Positions 24,391-32,544 of a stretch of 51,567 nucleotides of DNA are shown piece by piece. How positions within the stretch are numbered: position 1 is the stretch's first letter; each line of letters begins with the position of its first letter. The translations under genes were made by a program, and so were the position numbers. Source of the stretch: Phycisphaerae bacterium (GTDB taxonomy: Bacteria; Planctomycetota; Phycisphaerae; UBA1845; JAFGLZ01); contig JAFGLZ010000273.1 of NCBI GenBank assembly GCA_016927755.1, forward strand, positions 1 through 51,567, in the 5' to 3' direction. Under the pieces are notes generated by a model, which had not been told where the DNA came from, ran no database searches, and saw only the letters and a list, made by a program, of their open reading frames with translations.

Positions 24391-26583
24391 ATGCGTGGAC
24401 GGTCGCGAAGCAAGCTGGGGATTGTTGGATGTCTTCTAGTGGCGACGTTCGGTTTGCTCGTCGGGGACGGGGTGGGCGAGGCCCGGGCGGGCGAGGCCAC
24501 GGTCTTGAGGGCGGGGGCCGCGGCGGTCGACATCACGCCGGTCAAATTCCCTGTCATCGTCAACGGAGGCTTTCTCGAACGAACGGCGGATAAGGCGCAC
24601 TGGCCGCTTCATGCGCGGTGTCTGGCGCTCGACGACGGGCGCGCGCGGGTCGCGATCGCCGTGGTCGACACCTGCCTGATGCCGCGCGAGCTGTTGGACG
24701 AGGCGAAGGCGATCGCGCATCGGGCCACGGGGATTCCCACGGAGCGAATGTTGATATCGGCGACGCACACGCATTCGGCGCCGTCGGTCATGGGGGCGCT
24801 GGGCACGGGCGTCGATGAGGGGTATGCGCGAACGTTGCCCGGCAAGATCGCCGAGGCGATCGAGCGCGCGTGCAAGAACCTGGCGCCGGCGGAGGTGGGT
24901 TGGGCCGTCGTCAAGGACTTCGAGCACACGAACTGTCGCCGTTGGATTCGCAGGCCGGACAAGGTCGACGTCGATCCGTTCGGGGGCCGGACGGTTCGGG
25001 CGATGATGCACCCGGGCTATCAGAACCCGGACTACCTCGGCCCGGCGGGCCCGGTGGACGCGGATTTGTCGATCGTGTCGGTTCGGTCGAGGCAGGGAAG
25101 GCCGATCGCGGTTCTGGCCAACTATTCGATGCACTACTTCGGGGCCCCGGCCGTTTCGTCGGACTACTACGGTCTGTTCGCCGACAAGCTCGCGGGGCTG
25201 ATCGGGGGCGAGAAGGCGGAACCGCCGCTGGTGGCGATGATGTCGCAGGGGACGGCGGGGGATCTGCACTGGATGGATTACGCCAAGCCTAAGAAGTCGC
25301 TGACCATTGACGTGTATACCGAGGGCGTGGCGCGGGTCGGCTACGGGGCCTACAAGCTGATCACGTATCGCCGGGACGCCTCGATTGACATGCGTGAGAA
25401 GGCGATGACGCTTCGGCGTCGCGTGCCGGACGCGGGGCGTCTGGCCTGGGCCAAGGCGATTCTGGCGAAGATGGCGGGTCGGATCCCGCGGGACAGGGTC
25501 GAGGTCTACGCGCGGGAGCAGGTGATGCTGGCCGAGGAGCCGACGCGCGAGCTGAAGCTGCAGGCGGTTCGGATCGGCGAGGTGGGCATCGCGGCGATTC
25601 CGTGCGAGGTTTACGGCATTACGGGTCTGAGGCTCAAGGCGCGGAGCCCGCTGCGGCCCACGATCAACGTCGAGCTGGCCAACGGGTGCGAGGGCTACAT
25701 TCCTCCGCCGGAGCAGCACGTGCTCGGCGGTTATACGACGTGGCCGGCCAGGAGCGCGGCCTTGGAGGTCGAGGCGGAGCTGAAGATCGTGGATGCCTTG
25801 CTCGGGCTGTTGGAGGAGGTCTCGGGGAAGTCTCGTCGCGCGATCGTCGAGGTCGACGGTACATATGCCAAGGCGGTGCTGGCGTCGAGGCCGCTCGCTT
25901 ACTGGCGGATGGGCGAGCTCAGCGGATCGCGCGTGGCGGATTCGAGCGGCAACGGCAACCACGGCACGTATGAGGGCGGCGTCGCGCTTGGCCTGGAGGG
26001 TCCGGAGTCGGCGAGCTTCTGCGGCGAGGGACGGATCAACCGGGCGGCGCACTTCGCGGGCGGGAGGATGAAGGCCGGTGTGAAGGGGTTGTCGGACGCG
26101 TACACGGCGGAGATGTGGTTCTGCAACTACCTGCCGGTCGACGCGAGATCGGTCACGGGGTATCTGTTCTCGCTCGGGCGCGACGGCGCGGAGGGCGCTC
26201 GGGGAGACCAGTTGGGCATCGGCGGCGCCGGCTCGGCCACGGGTAAGGTGTTCTACCGCAACGGCGATGTGGGGGGGCAGTCACTTTCGGGAAAGGCCGA
26301 CGTCCGGCCGAAGACCTGGCATCATCTGGTCATGGCGCGGGACGGCAAGGCCGTCAAGGTTTACCTGGATGGCCAGGTGATGCCCGAGGTCAGCGGTGAG
26401 GCGGACGTCGTTCCGGGCGGCGGGGCTGCGTGGGTGCTCCTCGGCGGGCGGAGCGACGGGTTGGCCGGCTTCGAGGGGCGGATCGACGAGGCGGCGGTCT
26501 ATGGACGGGCGCTGCTGGCGGAGGAGATCGCGCGGCATTATGCGGCGGTCGAGAGGCGCGTTGCGGTGAAAGGGGCGAGCTGA
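24391..26583 (+). CDS. Exported ceramidase-like protein with C-terminal LamG domain
   Basis: A 730-residue exported protein. After a signal peptide (to about residue 33) comes a neutral/alkaline-ceramidase-like domain (about 35-430). It begins with RAGAAAVDITP and contains the zinc-site motif THTHSAP (125-131) and SMHYFGAPAVSSDYYG. True neutral ceramidases hydrolyse the amide bond of ceramide, but planctomycete relatives are numerous and mostly uncharacterised, so the substrate is uncertain. The C-terminal part (about 500-720) is a concanavalin/LamG-like sandwich (LAYWRMGELSG, VADSSGNGNHGTY, WHHLVMARDG) that probably binds carbohydrate. The frame extends to 24274 only by translating repeat B; ATG 24391 has GGGGAGGA upstream. 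It may share a transcript with the isomerase gene. Confidence 0.85.
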   Translation: MRGRSRSKLGIVGCLLVATFGLLVGDGVGEARAGEATVLRAGAAAVDITPVKFPVIVNGGFLERTADKAHWPLHARCLALDDGRARVAIAVVDTCLMPRELLDEAKAIAHRATGIPTERMLISATHTHSAPSVMGALGTGVDEGYARTLPGKIAEAIERACKNLAPAEVGWAVVKDFEHTNCRRWIRRPDKVDVDPFGGRTVRAMMHPGYQNPDYLGPAGPVDADLSIVSVRSRQGRPIAVLANYSMHYFGAPAVSSDYYGLFADKLAGLIGGEKAEPPLVAMMSQGTAGDLHWMDYAKPKKSLTIDVYTEGVARVGYGAYKLITYRRDASIDMREKAMTLRRRVPDAGRLAWAKAILAKMAGRIPRDRVEVYAREQVMLAEEPTRELKLQAVRIGEVGIAAIPCEVYGITGLRLKARSPLRPTINVELANGCEGYIPPPEQHVLGGYTTWPARSAALEVEAELKIVDALLGLLEEVSGKSRRAIVEVDGTYAKAVLASRPLAYWRMGELSGSRVADSSGNGNHGTYEGGVALGLEGPESASFCGEGRINRAAHFAGGRMKAGVKGLSDAYTAEMWFCNYLPVDARSVTGYLFSLGRDGAEGARGDQLGIGGAGSATGKVFYRNGDVGGQSLSGKADVRPKTWHHLVMARDGKAVKVYLDGQVMPEVSGEADVVPGGGAAWVLLGGRSDGLAGFEGRIDEAAVYGRALLAEEIARHYAAVERRVAVKGAS

Positions 26584-26704
26584 CGGTTCTACTCTCCGGC
26601 GGGGGGAGGCAGTATACTGCGTATCCTTCGCCGTCCGCCGGAGCGCGGCGGGCGGCGGTTTCTCTTCGAGCCGCGTTTCCACCGTCGATGCGAGGTAACT
26701 TCGT

Positions 26705-28009
26705 ATGCACCATCAGATCCGCGCTGCGGCGATCTTGATGACGTGGCTGGTTGCGCCGGGCCTGGCAATCGGGGCGGCGGCTCAGACGTCAAGTGCGACT
26801 CGGCCGGCGACTCAATCCGCTCGGAAGCCGGCGATGATCGCCGTCCTCACGTTCAAGAACCTCAAGGCGGACAAGCAGACCGACTGGGTCGGCGAAGGCG
26901 CGGCCGAGACGCTCACGACGCAGCTCACGGGGGTTCCGCAGCTCATCGTGATCGAAAGGACGCAGGTCAAGCAGGTTCTCGACGAGCAGGACTTCCAGAA
27001 GACGGACGTGGCGAATCCGGACAGCGCGGTGGAGGTGGGCAAGGTCCTGGGGGCCGAGCGGATCGTGATCGGCACGTTCGCGAGCGAGGGCGGGTCGATC
27101 CTGTTCAACGTTCGCGTCGTTGATGTGAAGACGGCGGTGGTGTTGAGCGCGGTGAGCCTGACGGGCAGGTCGTCTCAGATCTTCGAGACGCTGTCGAAGC
27201 TGACGGACGCGGTGATCGAGTCGTTCGACAAGAAGGTGGTGGTCGTGGGGTCGAAGGCCACGGCGGTGGCGGCGCCGCGGTCGGAGCGGATCGTCCTGAC
27301 GGACGCGCAGAGGACGGCGGTCAGGAAACAGGGCACGACGAACCTCACGGCGTACAGCGCGTTCTCCAAGGCGCTGGCGGCCAAGTCGCCTGACGAGCGG
27401 ATTCGCCTGTATGACCAGGCGATCAAGGCGGATCCGAAGTACGCCTGGGCCTACAACAATCGCGGCAACGCCTACCTCGACAAGGGTCTGCTGGATCGGG
27501 CGGTTCAGGACTATGATCGAGCGATCCGACTCCAGAGCGACTACACGCTGGCCTACCGCAACCGGGGAACCTGCTACTATCGGAAGCGGGACTACTCGCG
27601 CGCGCTGCGCGACGCGGAGACAGCGATTCGGCTGGATCCGAAGTACTCGCCGGCCTACAACGATCGAGGGGTCGTCTATTTCAGAACGGGCAAGACGGAT
27701 TGGGCCATCGCGAACTTCAGCAAGGCGATCGAGCTTCAGGCGAACTTCGGGCTGGCGTACCGGAACCGGGGGTTGGGTTACGCGAAGAAGGGGCTGTTCC
27801 AACAGGCGGTTCAGGACTATGACACGGCGATTCTGCTGTCGCCGCGGGAGGCGGTGACGCACTATCACAAGGCGGTGGCCTGCGAGCGTCTGAATCGACG
27901 GGTGGAGGCCGCTTCGGCGTATCGGCGGTATCTCGCGCTGGAACGGAACACCAAGGATTCGAAGGTCCGCAAGGCCAGGCAGCAACTCAGCATTCTGGAG
28001 CGAAGGTGA
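26705..28009 (+). CDS. CsgG-like protein with TPR repeats
   Basis: A 434-residue exported protein. After a signal peptide (cleavage near AAA|QTSS, residue 26), residues about 42-180 resemble the CsgG/curli-assembly alpha/beta fold (MIAVLTFKNLKADKQTDWVG, LGAERIVIGTFASEGG). A linker leads to about six tetratricopeptide repeats (about 213-416; for example YAWAYNNRGNAYLDKGLLDR). The TPR block should be a protein-binding surface in the periplasm. Genuine CsgG forms an outer-membrane channel; here the lipobox and pore segments are not evident, so a sensing or scaffolding role is as likely. ATG 26705 follows CGAGGTAAC. Its stop overlaps the GTG start of the M28 peptidase gene (GTGA), implying coupled translation. 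Confidence 0.85.
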   Translation: MHHQIRAAAILMTWLVAPGLAIGAAAQTSSATRPATQSARKPAMIAVLTFKNLKADKQTDWVGEGAAETLTTQLTGVPQLIVIERTQVKQVLDEQDFQKTDVANPDSAVEVGKVLGAERIVIGTFASEGGSILFNVRVVDVKTAVVLSAVSLTGRSSQIFETLSKLTDAVIESFDKKVVVVGSKATAVAAPRSERIVLTDAQRTAVRKQGTTNLTAYSAFSKALAAKSPDERIRLYDQAIKADPKYAWAYNNRGNAYLDKGLLDRAVQDYDRAIRLQSDYTLAYRNRGTCYYRKRDYSRALRDAETAIRLDPKYSPAYNDRGVVYFRTGKTDWAIANFSKAIELQANFGLAYRNRGLGYAKKGLFQQAVQDYDTAILLSPREAVTHYHKAVACERLNRRVEAASAYRRYLALERNTKDSKVRKARQQLSILERR

Positions 28010-29343
28010 CACGACCGCAGGCAGACGTGAGACGGATCCGCCGGCACTGGCATGTCCTGTGCGAGCGGATCGGCAATCGGTACGCGGGCACGCCGCGAGA
28101 GCAGGCGGCGGCCGACTACGTCGAGGGCGAGTTCAAGGCGCTGGGCCTGGCGGAGGTGCGCCAGTTCCGCTTCGAGTTTCCGGGGTGGGACTTCTCGCGG
28201 TGCGGTCTTCGGATCGGGCGGGGGCGGAAGATGCGGCGCGTTTCGACGGCGGTGCCGATGGAATACTCGGTCGGCACGCGGCGCGGCGGGGCGCGGGGCT
28301 CGGTCGTCTACCTGCAGGGCGGCAGCAAGGTCGACCTAGACCGCGACCTGCGCGGCAAGGTCGGTCTGCTCATCGGGTCGCTGGCGTTGGGCGATCCGGC
28401 CACGAAGCAGCGGATCGTGGAATCGGGGATGACGGCGCTGATCGCGGTGGATTCACGGATCCCGTTCGACTGGAAGGTGCCCATCGGCGCGGCGCCACAG
28501 TGGACGCTCGGCTATGACGTGCCCACGTGCTGCGTTCCGTACATGGAGGCGGTTCGGATCGTTCGCGATCTGCCTCAGTCGGCCCACTACGACGTGAAGA
28601 CGCGGGCGTTTCCGGCGGCGAGCCAGGTGGTCGTCGGCGAGGTGGCGGGGACGGAGCACGCGAATCAGGTCGTGATGGTTTCGGGACATCACGATTGCGT
28701 TCGCGGCAACGTCGGGGCGGACGACAACGCGAGCGGCGTGGTGGCGACGATGGAGCTTGCCAGGCTGTTTTCGCGTCGCCGGCCGAAGCGGACGATCCGA
28801 TTCGTCAGCTTCGGGGTCGAGGAGCGGCTGAGCGTGGGGGCGTATCTGTACATGCGATCTCTGCCGGCCAGGGAGGCGGGCAAGATCGTGCTGGCGTGCA
28901 ACCTGGACTCGGTGGCTTCGCACGTCGGGCAGGACGTGGTGACGGTGACGGGCTCGCCGGCGCTGGAGCGTCTGGTGCGACGGCATTGGGAGCGGCGGCG
29001 GCATCCGGTACGGATCGACCGCGCCGTCACGCCGTACAGCGATCACTTTCCGTTCAACATCGCCGGCGCGCCGTCGCTGTGGCTGTCGCGTCCGAGCATG
29101 ACGTCGAGCGGGTACTGGACGCTGCACAGCGAGCACGACAACCTGGACAACGTCTGCCCGAACGTGCTGGCGCGGACCGTGGACAGCGTGTATGCGGCGC
29201 TTAGCGAGGTGGCGACGGCGTCGCGGTTGCCGTTTCCGCGGAAGATCTCGCCGGCGTTGGCGGCGGAGGTCCGTCGGCTGGCCAAGAGCGCGTATCATCA
29301 TCCATGGTCGGCGAAGAGGTTCGACTACGAACGATTCAAGTAG
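28006..29343 (+). CDS. M28-family zinc aminopeptidase-like protein
   Basis: A 445-residue protein with an M28 co-catalytic zinc peptidase domain (about 205-400). Candidate metal and catalytic residues are His228 and Asp230 (SGHHDC), Asp240 (GADDNASG), Glu272/Glu273 (GVEERLS, in place of the usual EEQGL box), Asp301 (NLDS) and His374 (TLHSEHDN). The N-terminal half contains a PA-like insert (about 85-200). No signal peptide is visible from the GTG start at 28006, which overlaps the preceding stop as GTGA, so it is probably cytoplasmic even though its partner gene encodes an exported protein. M28 enzymes remove N-terminal residues from peptides. The true specificity is unknown. Confidence 0.85.
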   Translation: MTRPQADVRRIRRHWHVLCERIGNRYAGTPREQAAADYVEGEFKALGLAEVRQFRFEFPGWDFSRCGLRIGRGRKMRRVSTAVPMEYSVGTRRGGARGSVVYLQGGSKVDLDRDLRGKVGLLIGSLALGDPATKQRIVESGMTALIAVDSRIPFDWKVPIGAAPQWTLGYDVPTCCVPYMEAVRIVRDLPQSAHYDVKTRAFPAASQVVVGEVAGTEHANQVVMVSGHHDCVRGNVGADDNASGVVATMELARLFSRRRPKRTIRFVSFGVEERLSVGAYLYMRSLPAREAGKIVLACNLDSVASHVGQDVVTVTGSPALERLVRRHWERRRHPVRIDRAVTPYSDHFPFNIAGAPSLWLSRPSMTSSGYWTLHSEHDNLDNVCPNVLARTVDSVYAALSEVATASRLPFPRKISPALAAEVRRLAKSAYHHPWSAKRFDYERFK

Positions 29344-29381
29344 CGGACGCATTGATGCGCCTGCGCATGGCACATGGCAGC

Positions 29382-30140
29382 TCAGTTGCTGTCAGGCAGG
29401 AGTCTCCGAGCGAGAAATGCGCCAAAGCCGAGAGCAGCCATCGCGGCACCAGCACCCGCGGCGTACAAGTGGTTTACGCCTGAAGCAGGCAGCTTTGTTC
29501 CGAAGAAGTGATACGCGGCGACGCTCCCATCATGAGGTACACCCGTAGCGCATTCATGCACATAGCATCCCAGCGTCCCAACCAACCAGAGGACGCCGGC
29601 AACCGTCGCTACGCATGAAAAGACGGTCAGTAAGGCCCTGATCGATCCGACGAGGCATGTGACAAGCGTGTAAGTCAGGACGGCGGCGCCGACAGCAAGA
29701 GCAAATACTGACAATGCTAGCTGGTGAGCATTCGGCAAGTACGGCCTGCTGATCGTCCCCGCGCACAACACCAAGAGCCAGAGCAACCGGTACTGCTGTC
29801 CTTGCCGAGACCAGGCTCGTCGTCGCAGTACCATCCAGGCTGCGGCGAACGCCCACATCAGGACGATCCAGACGATCTGGGCGGCAGTGTTGATCCGGGT
29901 CATACCCCAACTGTACTGGGACCATGCGAGCAGCACTGCCACTCCCAAGGCAAGGGTGGCAAGCGGACTGACTCTGTCCGGGGGCGTCCGAACGAGAGGT
30001 AATGTGGTTGGGTCAAACGCGTGCCCGCACTCAGGACACCGGTTCTCGGTAAGGCCCCGGAGGTCGTACTGGCAGACCGGGCAGTATCGCGTCAGATCAC
30101 CGGCCTGCCCGTTGGCGGGCTTGCCGCGTTCGTTGGGCAT
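29382..30140 (-). CDS. Zinc-ribbon membrane protein
   Basis: A 252-residue protein with an N-terminal zinc ribbon (about 20-42: CPVCQYDLRGL, RCPECGHAF; four Cys in two CxxC knuckles) followed by about six hydrophobic helices (about 58-248). The YDLRGL/RCPECGH ribbon before a membrane domain is a common planctomycete arrangement of unknown function. ATG 30138-30140 starts just before the ribbon. The longer frame to 30242 overlaps the end of the isomerase gene and is rejected. Base composition is a little less GC-rich than the flanks. It is 52 bases downstream of the Tat-exported isomerase gene on the same strand. Confidence 0.8.
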   Translation of the reverse strand: MPNERGKPANGQAGDLTRYCPVCQYDLRGLTENRCPECGHAFDPTTLPLVRTPPDRVSPLATLALGVAVLLAWSQYSWGMTRINTAAQIVWIVLMWAFAAAWMVLRRRAWSRQGQQYRLLWLLVLCAGTISRPYLPNAHQLALSVFALAVGAAVLTYTLVTCLVGSIRALLTVFSCVATVAGVLWLVGTLGCYVHECATGVPHDGSVAAYHFFGTKLPASGVNHLYAAGAGAAMAALGFGAFLARRLLPDSN

Positions 30141-30192
30141 GGCTCTGTCGTTGTCTCGATGCTTCGACGTCAACGCGTGACGCGCCTCATGC

Positions 30193-31113
30193 CTACCCCA
30201 GCTTGGCCTGGGCGCTGGCCACCATCTTGGCGAAGACTTCACGCTGTTCGTTGAGGGCGGCGATGCGGTCTTTGGGCTTGGTCCGGGCCTCCAGCAGGAT
30301 CCACCCCTTGTAGTCCATCTTGACGAAGAGGCTCATCAGCTCCTGGTAGGGGTAGTCGCCGAGGTTGAGCTCTCGGACGTGGACGGTGTCGCCGAAGCGG
30401 TCCTTGACGAGGTTGAAGTTGTGGACGAGGCCCTCGCCCTTGAGGTCCTGGCCGTTGCAGTTCCAGCAGACGGCGACGCTCGGATGGTCGGCGACGTCCA
30501 TGATGGCCTTGATGGTCGGCAGCTCGCAGCAGCTTCCGTGGACCTCGAGGCGGATCTGCTGGCCGAGGTCGGCGGCGAACTTGCCGACGGTGTTGAGCGA
30601 CTTGCCGATCTGCTCGATGGTCTTCTCGTGGGGGACGCCCTTGTGAAAGTCGTTGGGCTTGACCTTGACCCCGCTGCCGCCGCAGTCGCGGCTGAGCTTG
30701 ATCCACTCCTTGGTCCTTTCGATCATCTTGGCGAGCTTGGCGGGGTCGGGGCTGTCGTAGCACTCGTTGGTGCCGGGCCCGACGAAGACGACGGGGCTGT
30801 CGTCGAAGCGTTTCTTGACCTCTTTGCGCTTCTGGGCGCTGATCTCGGGCTGGACGCCGTGGGCGTGCTCGGTGCGGAGCTCGACGCCGAGGATCTTGGT
30901 CTTCTCGCAGTTGGCGATGAGGGTGGGCAGGTCCCAGTCCTGTCCCCACAGGTAGGTAACGAGACCCAGTCGCATCTTGGAGCCGGGCTTGGCCGATGCG
31001 GCGGCCTGGAGCACACCGGCCGGCAGGGCCGCGCCTGCCAGGAGGCCCGCGGCGGCGCGTCCGCCGAGGTCGAAGAACTCACGTCGTGACAGATCGGAAC
31101 GTTCGAAAGGCAT
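30193..31113 (-). CDS. Tat-exported sugar phosphate isomerase/epimerase-like protein (paralogue 1)
   Basis: A 306-residue TIM-barrel protein of the xylose-isomerase-like superfamily. It carries a twin-arginine signal (SRREFFDLGG, about 9-18, then an Ala-rich hydrophobic segment to about 40), so it is exported folded, probably with a bound metal. Barrel motifs are MRLGLVTYLWGQDWDLPTL, GSGVKVKPNDFH, IRLEVHGSC and ILLEARTKP. It is strongly similar across its whole length to the protein at 31178-32092. Related secreted proteins in planctomycetes are proposed to process keto-sugars from DUF1080-type pathways; that link is inference. ATG 31111-31113 follows AGGAG. Confidence 0.9.
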   Translation of the reverse strand: MPFERSDLSRREFFDLGGRAAAGLLAGAALPAGVLQAAASAKPGSKMRLGLVTYLWGQDWDLPTLIANCEKTKILGVELRTEHAHGVQPEISAQKRKEVKKRFDDSPVVFVGPGTNECYDSPDPAKLAKMIERTKEWIKLSRDCGGSGVKVKPNDFHKGVPHEKTIEQIGKSLNTVGKFAADLGQQIRLEVHGSCCELPTIKAIMDVADHPSVAVCWNCNGQDLKGEGLVHNFNLVKDRFGDTVHVRELNLGDYPYQELMSLFVKMDYKGWILLEARTKPKDRIAALNEQREVFAKMVASAQAKLG

Positions 31114-31177
31114 TCTGCTTCTCCTGTGATGTATGACCCACGCGGGGAGCCGGTACGTTCTTACCGAGGGGTACAGG

Positions 31178-32092
31178 TTACGCTTTCGCCTGGGCCTCGG
31201 CCAGCATCTTCTTGAACAGCTCGGCCTGCCGGGCGAGGGCCTTGACGCGGTCCTTGGGGTTGCTGCTGGCCTCGATCATGATCCAGCCGTCGTAGTCGAT
31301 GCCGACGAAGAGGCGGAGGAGCTTGTCGAAGGGGTATCCCTTGTAGTCGAGCTCGCGGACGTGGGTGGTCGGTCCGAGGCGGTTCTTGACTAGGTTGAAG
31401 TTGTATTCCAGGCCTTTGCCCTTGAGATCCTGTGCGTTGGAGTTCCAGCAGAGCACGACGTTGGGTTCGGTGGCGACGTCCATGATCGCCTTCATGGTGG
31501 GCAGCTCGGCGCATTGGCCGTGGACCTCGAGGCGGATCTGCTGGTTGTAGTCGGCGGCGAACTTGCCGAGCGTGTTGAGCGACGTGCCGATCTGCTCGAT
31601 GGTCTTTTCGCGCGGGACGTCCTTGTGGAAGTCGTTGGGCTTGACCTTGACGCCGCTGCCGCCGACGTCGTGGCAGCACTTGACGAAGGCCTTGGTGGCC
31701 TCGATGGCCTTGGCCAGTTTGGCGGGGTCGGGGTCGTCGAATCGCTCGTTGGAGCCGAGTCCGACGAGGGTGACGGGGCTGTCGGCGAATCGCTTCTTGA
31801 CCTGCTTTCGCTGCTCGGCGCTCAGGGCGGGCTCGACGCCGTGGGCGTGCGTGGTCCGCAGCTCGACGCCGAGGGTGCTGGCCGTTTCGCAGTTGCGTAT
31901 GAGCGTGGGGAGGTCCCAGTCCTTGGCCCATTGGTAGGTGACCAGGCCGAGGCGCATCTTGGATCCCCTCTTGGCGGACTCGGCGGCACGTAGCACGCTC
32001 GGCAAGGCGGTGCCCGCGAGGAGGCCCGCGGCGGCGGCTCCGCCCAGGTTGAAGAGGTCGCGTCGTGAGAGTTCCGAGTAGTTCATGGGCAT
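31178..32092 (-). CDS. Tat-exported sugar phosphate isomerase/epimerase-like protein (paralogue 2)
   Basis: A 304-residue paralogue of the product at 30193-31113, arranged in tandem 64 bases upstream. The twin-arginine signal is SRRDLFNLGG. The mature part begins MRLGLVTYQWAKDWDLPTL and keeps GSGVKVKPNDFH, IRLEVHGQC and IMIEASSNP at matching positions. Differences concentrate around the middle strands (for example WNSNAQ versus WNCNGQ), so the active sites may differ slightly. ATG 32090-32092 has GAGGAG upstream. The pair most likely arose by tandem duplication and is co-transcribed. Substrate and metal are unknown. Confidence 0.9.
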   Translation of the reverse strand: MPMNYSELSRRDLFNLGGAAAAGLLAGTALPSVLRAAESAKRGSKMRLGLVTYQWAKDWDLPTLIRNCETASTLGVELRTTHAHGVEPALSAEQRKQVKKRFADSPVTLVGLGSNERFDDPDPAKLAKAIEATKAFVKCCHDVGGSGVKVKPNDFHKDVPREKTIEQIGTSLNTLGKFAADYNQQIRLEVHGQCAELPTMKAIMDVATEPNVVLCWNSNAQDLKGKGLEYNFNLVKNRLGPTTHVRELDYKGYPFDKLLRLFVGIDYDGWIMIEASSNPKDRVKALARQAELFKKMLAEAQAKA

Positions 32093-32544
32093 CGTTTGTC
32101 TCCTCGTGGTTGTGCTCCGCTGTTTGGAGCAAGGCCGACCGGGTCGGGTCTGACCTACCTGTCTCCTTCCACCGGTTCAACGGTCGTTTGCTGGATCTTC
32201 TTGCACTCGCGGGTCCATTCGGTGCCCGCGTCGAGCGCCTGGACGTTTCGGGCGATGCCGTGCTCGGCGCGGACATGAACTCGCGACTCCGTGAATCCGA
32301 CGAAAAAGGTAACCCTAACCGGAGCCCGGCTAACCTGGCAACACCGCTCGTGTCTCAATTCGCAGAGTGAGGGCGTTTCACCACGGCGTATGACTCCGCC
32401 GCTCGCCTCTACGCCCGTGCGGATCGGGAGATCCTGGCCCGAAGGGCCTCTTCAGCGGATTGTATCGAATAGAATCGGAATTGACGTGGTTACGGGGTGG
32501 GGTTACAACACTCACAATCACTACTCATTTGGGAGGATGGCACA

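Noticed and set aside
24436..26052. Minus-strand open frame of 538 codons.
   Set aside because: Arg/His/Leu-rich antisense product opposite the ceramidase-like gene, which has clear motifs on the plus strand.
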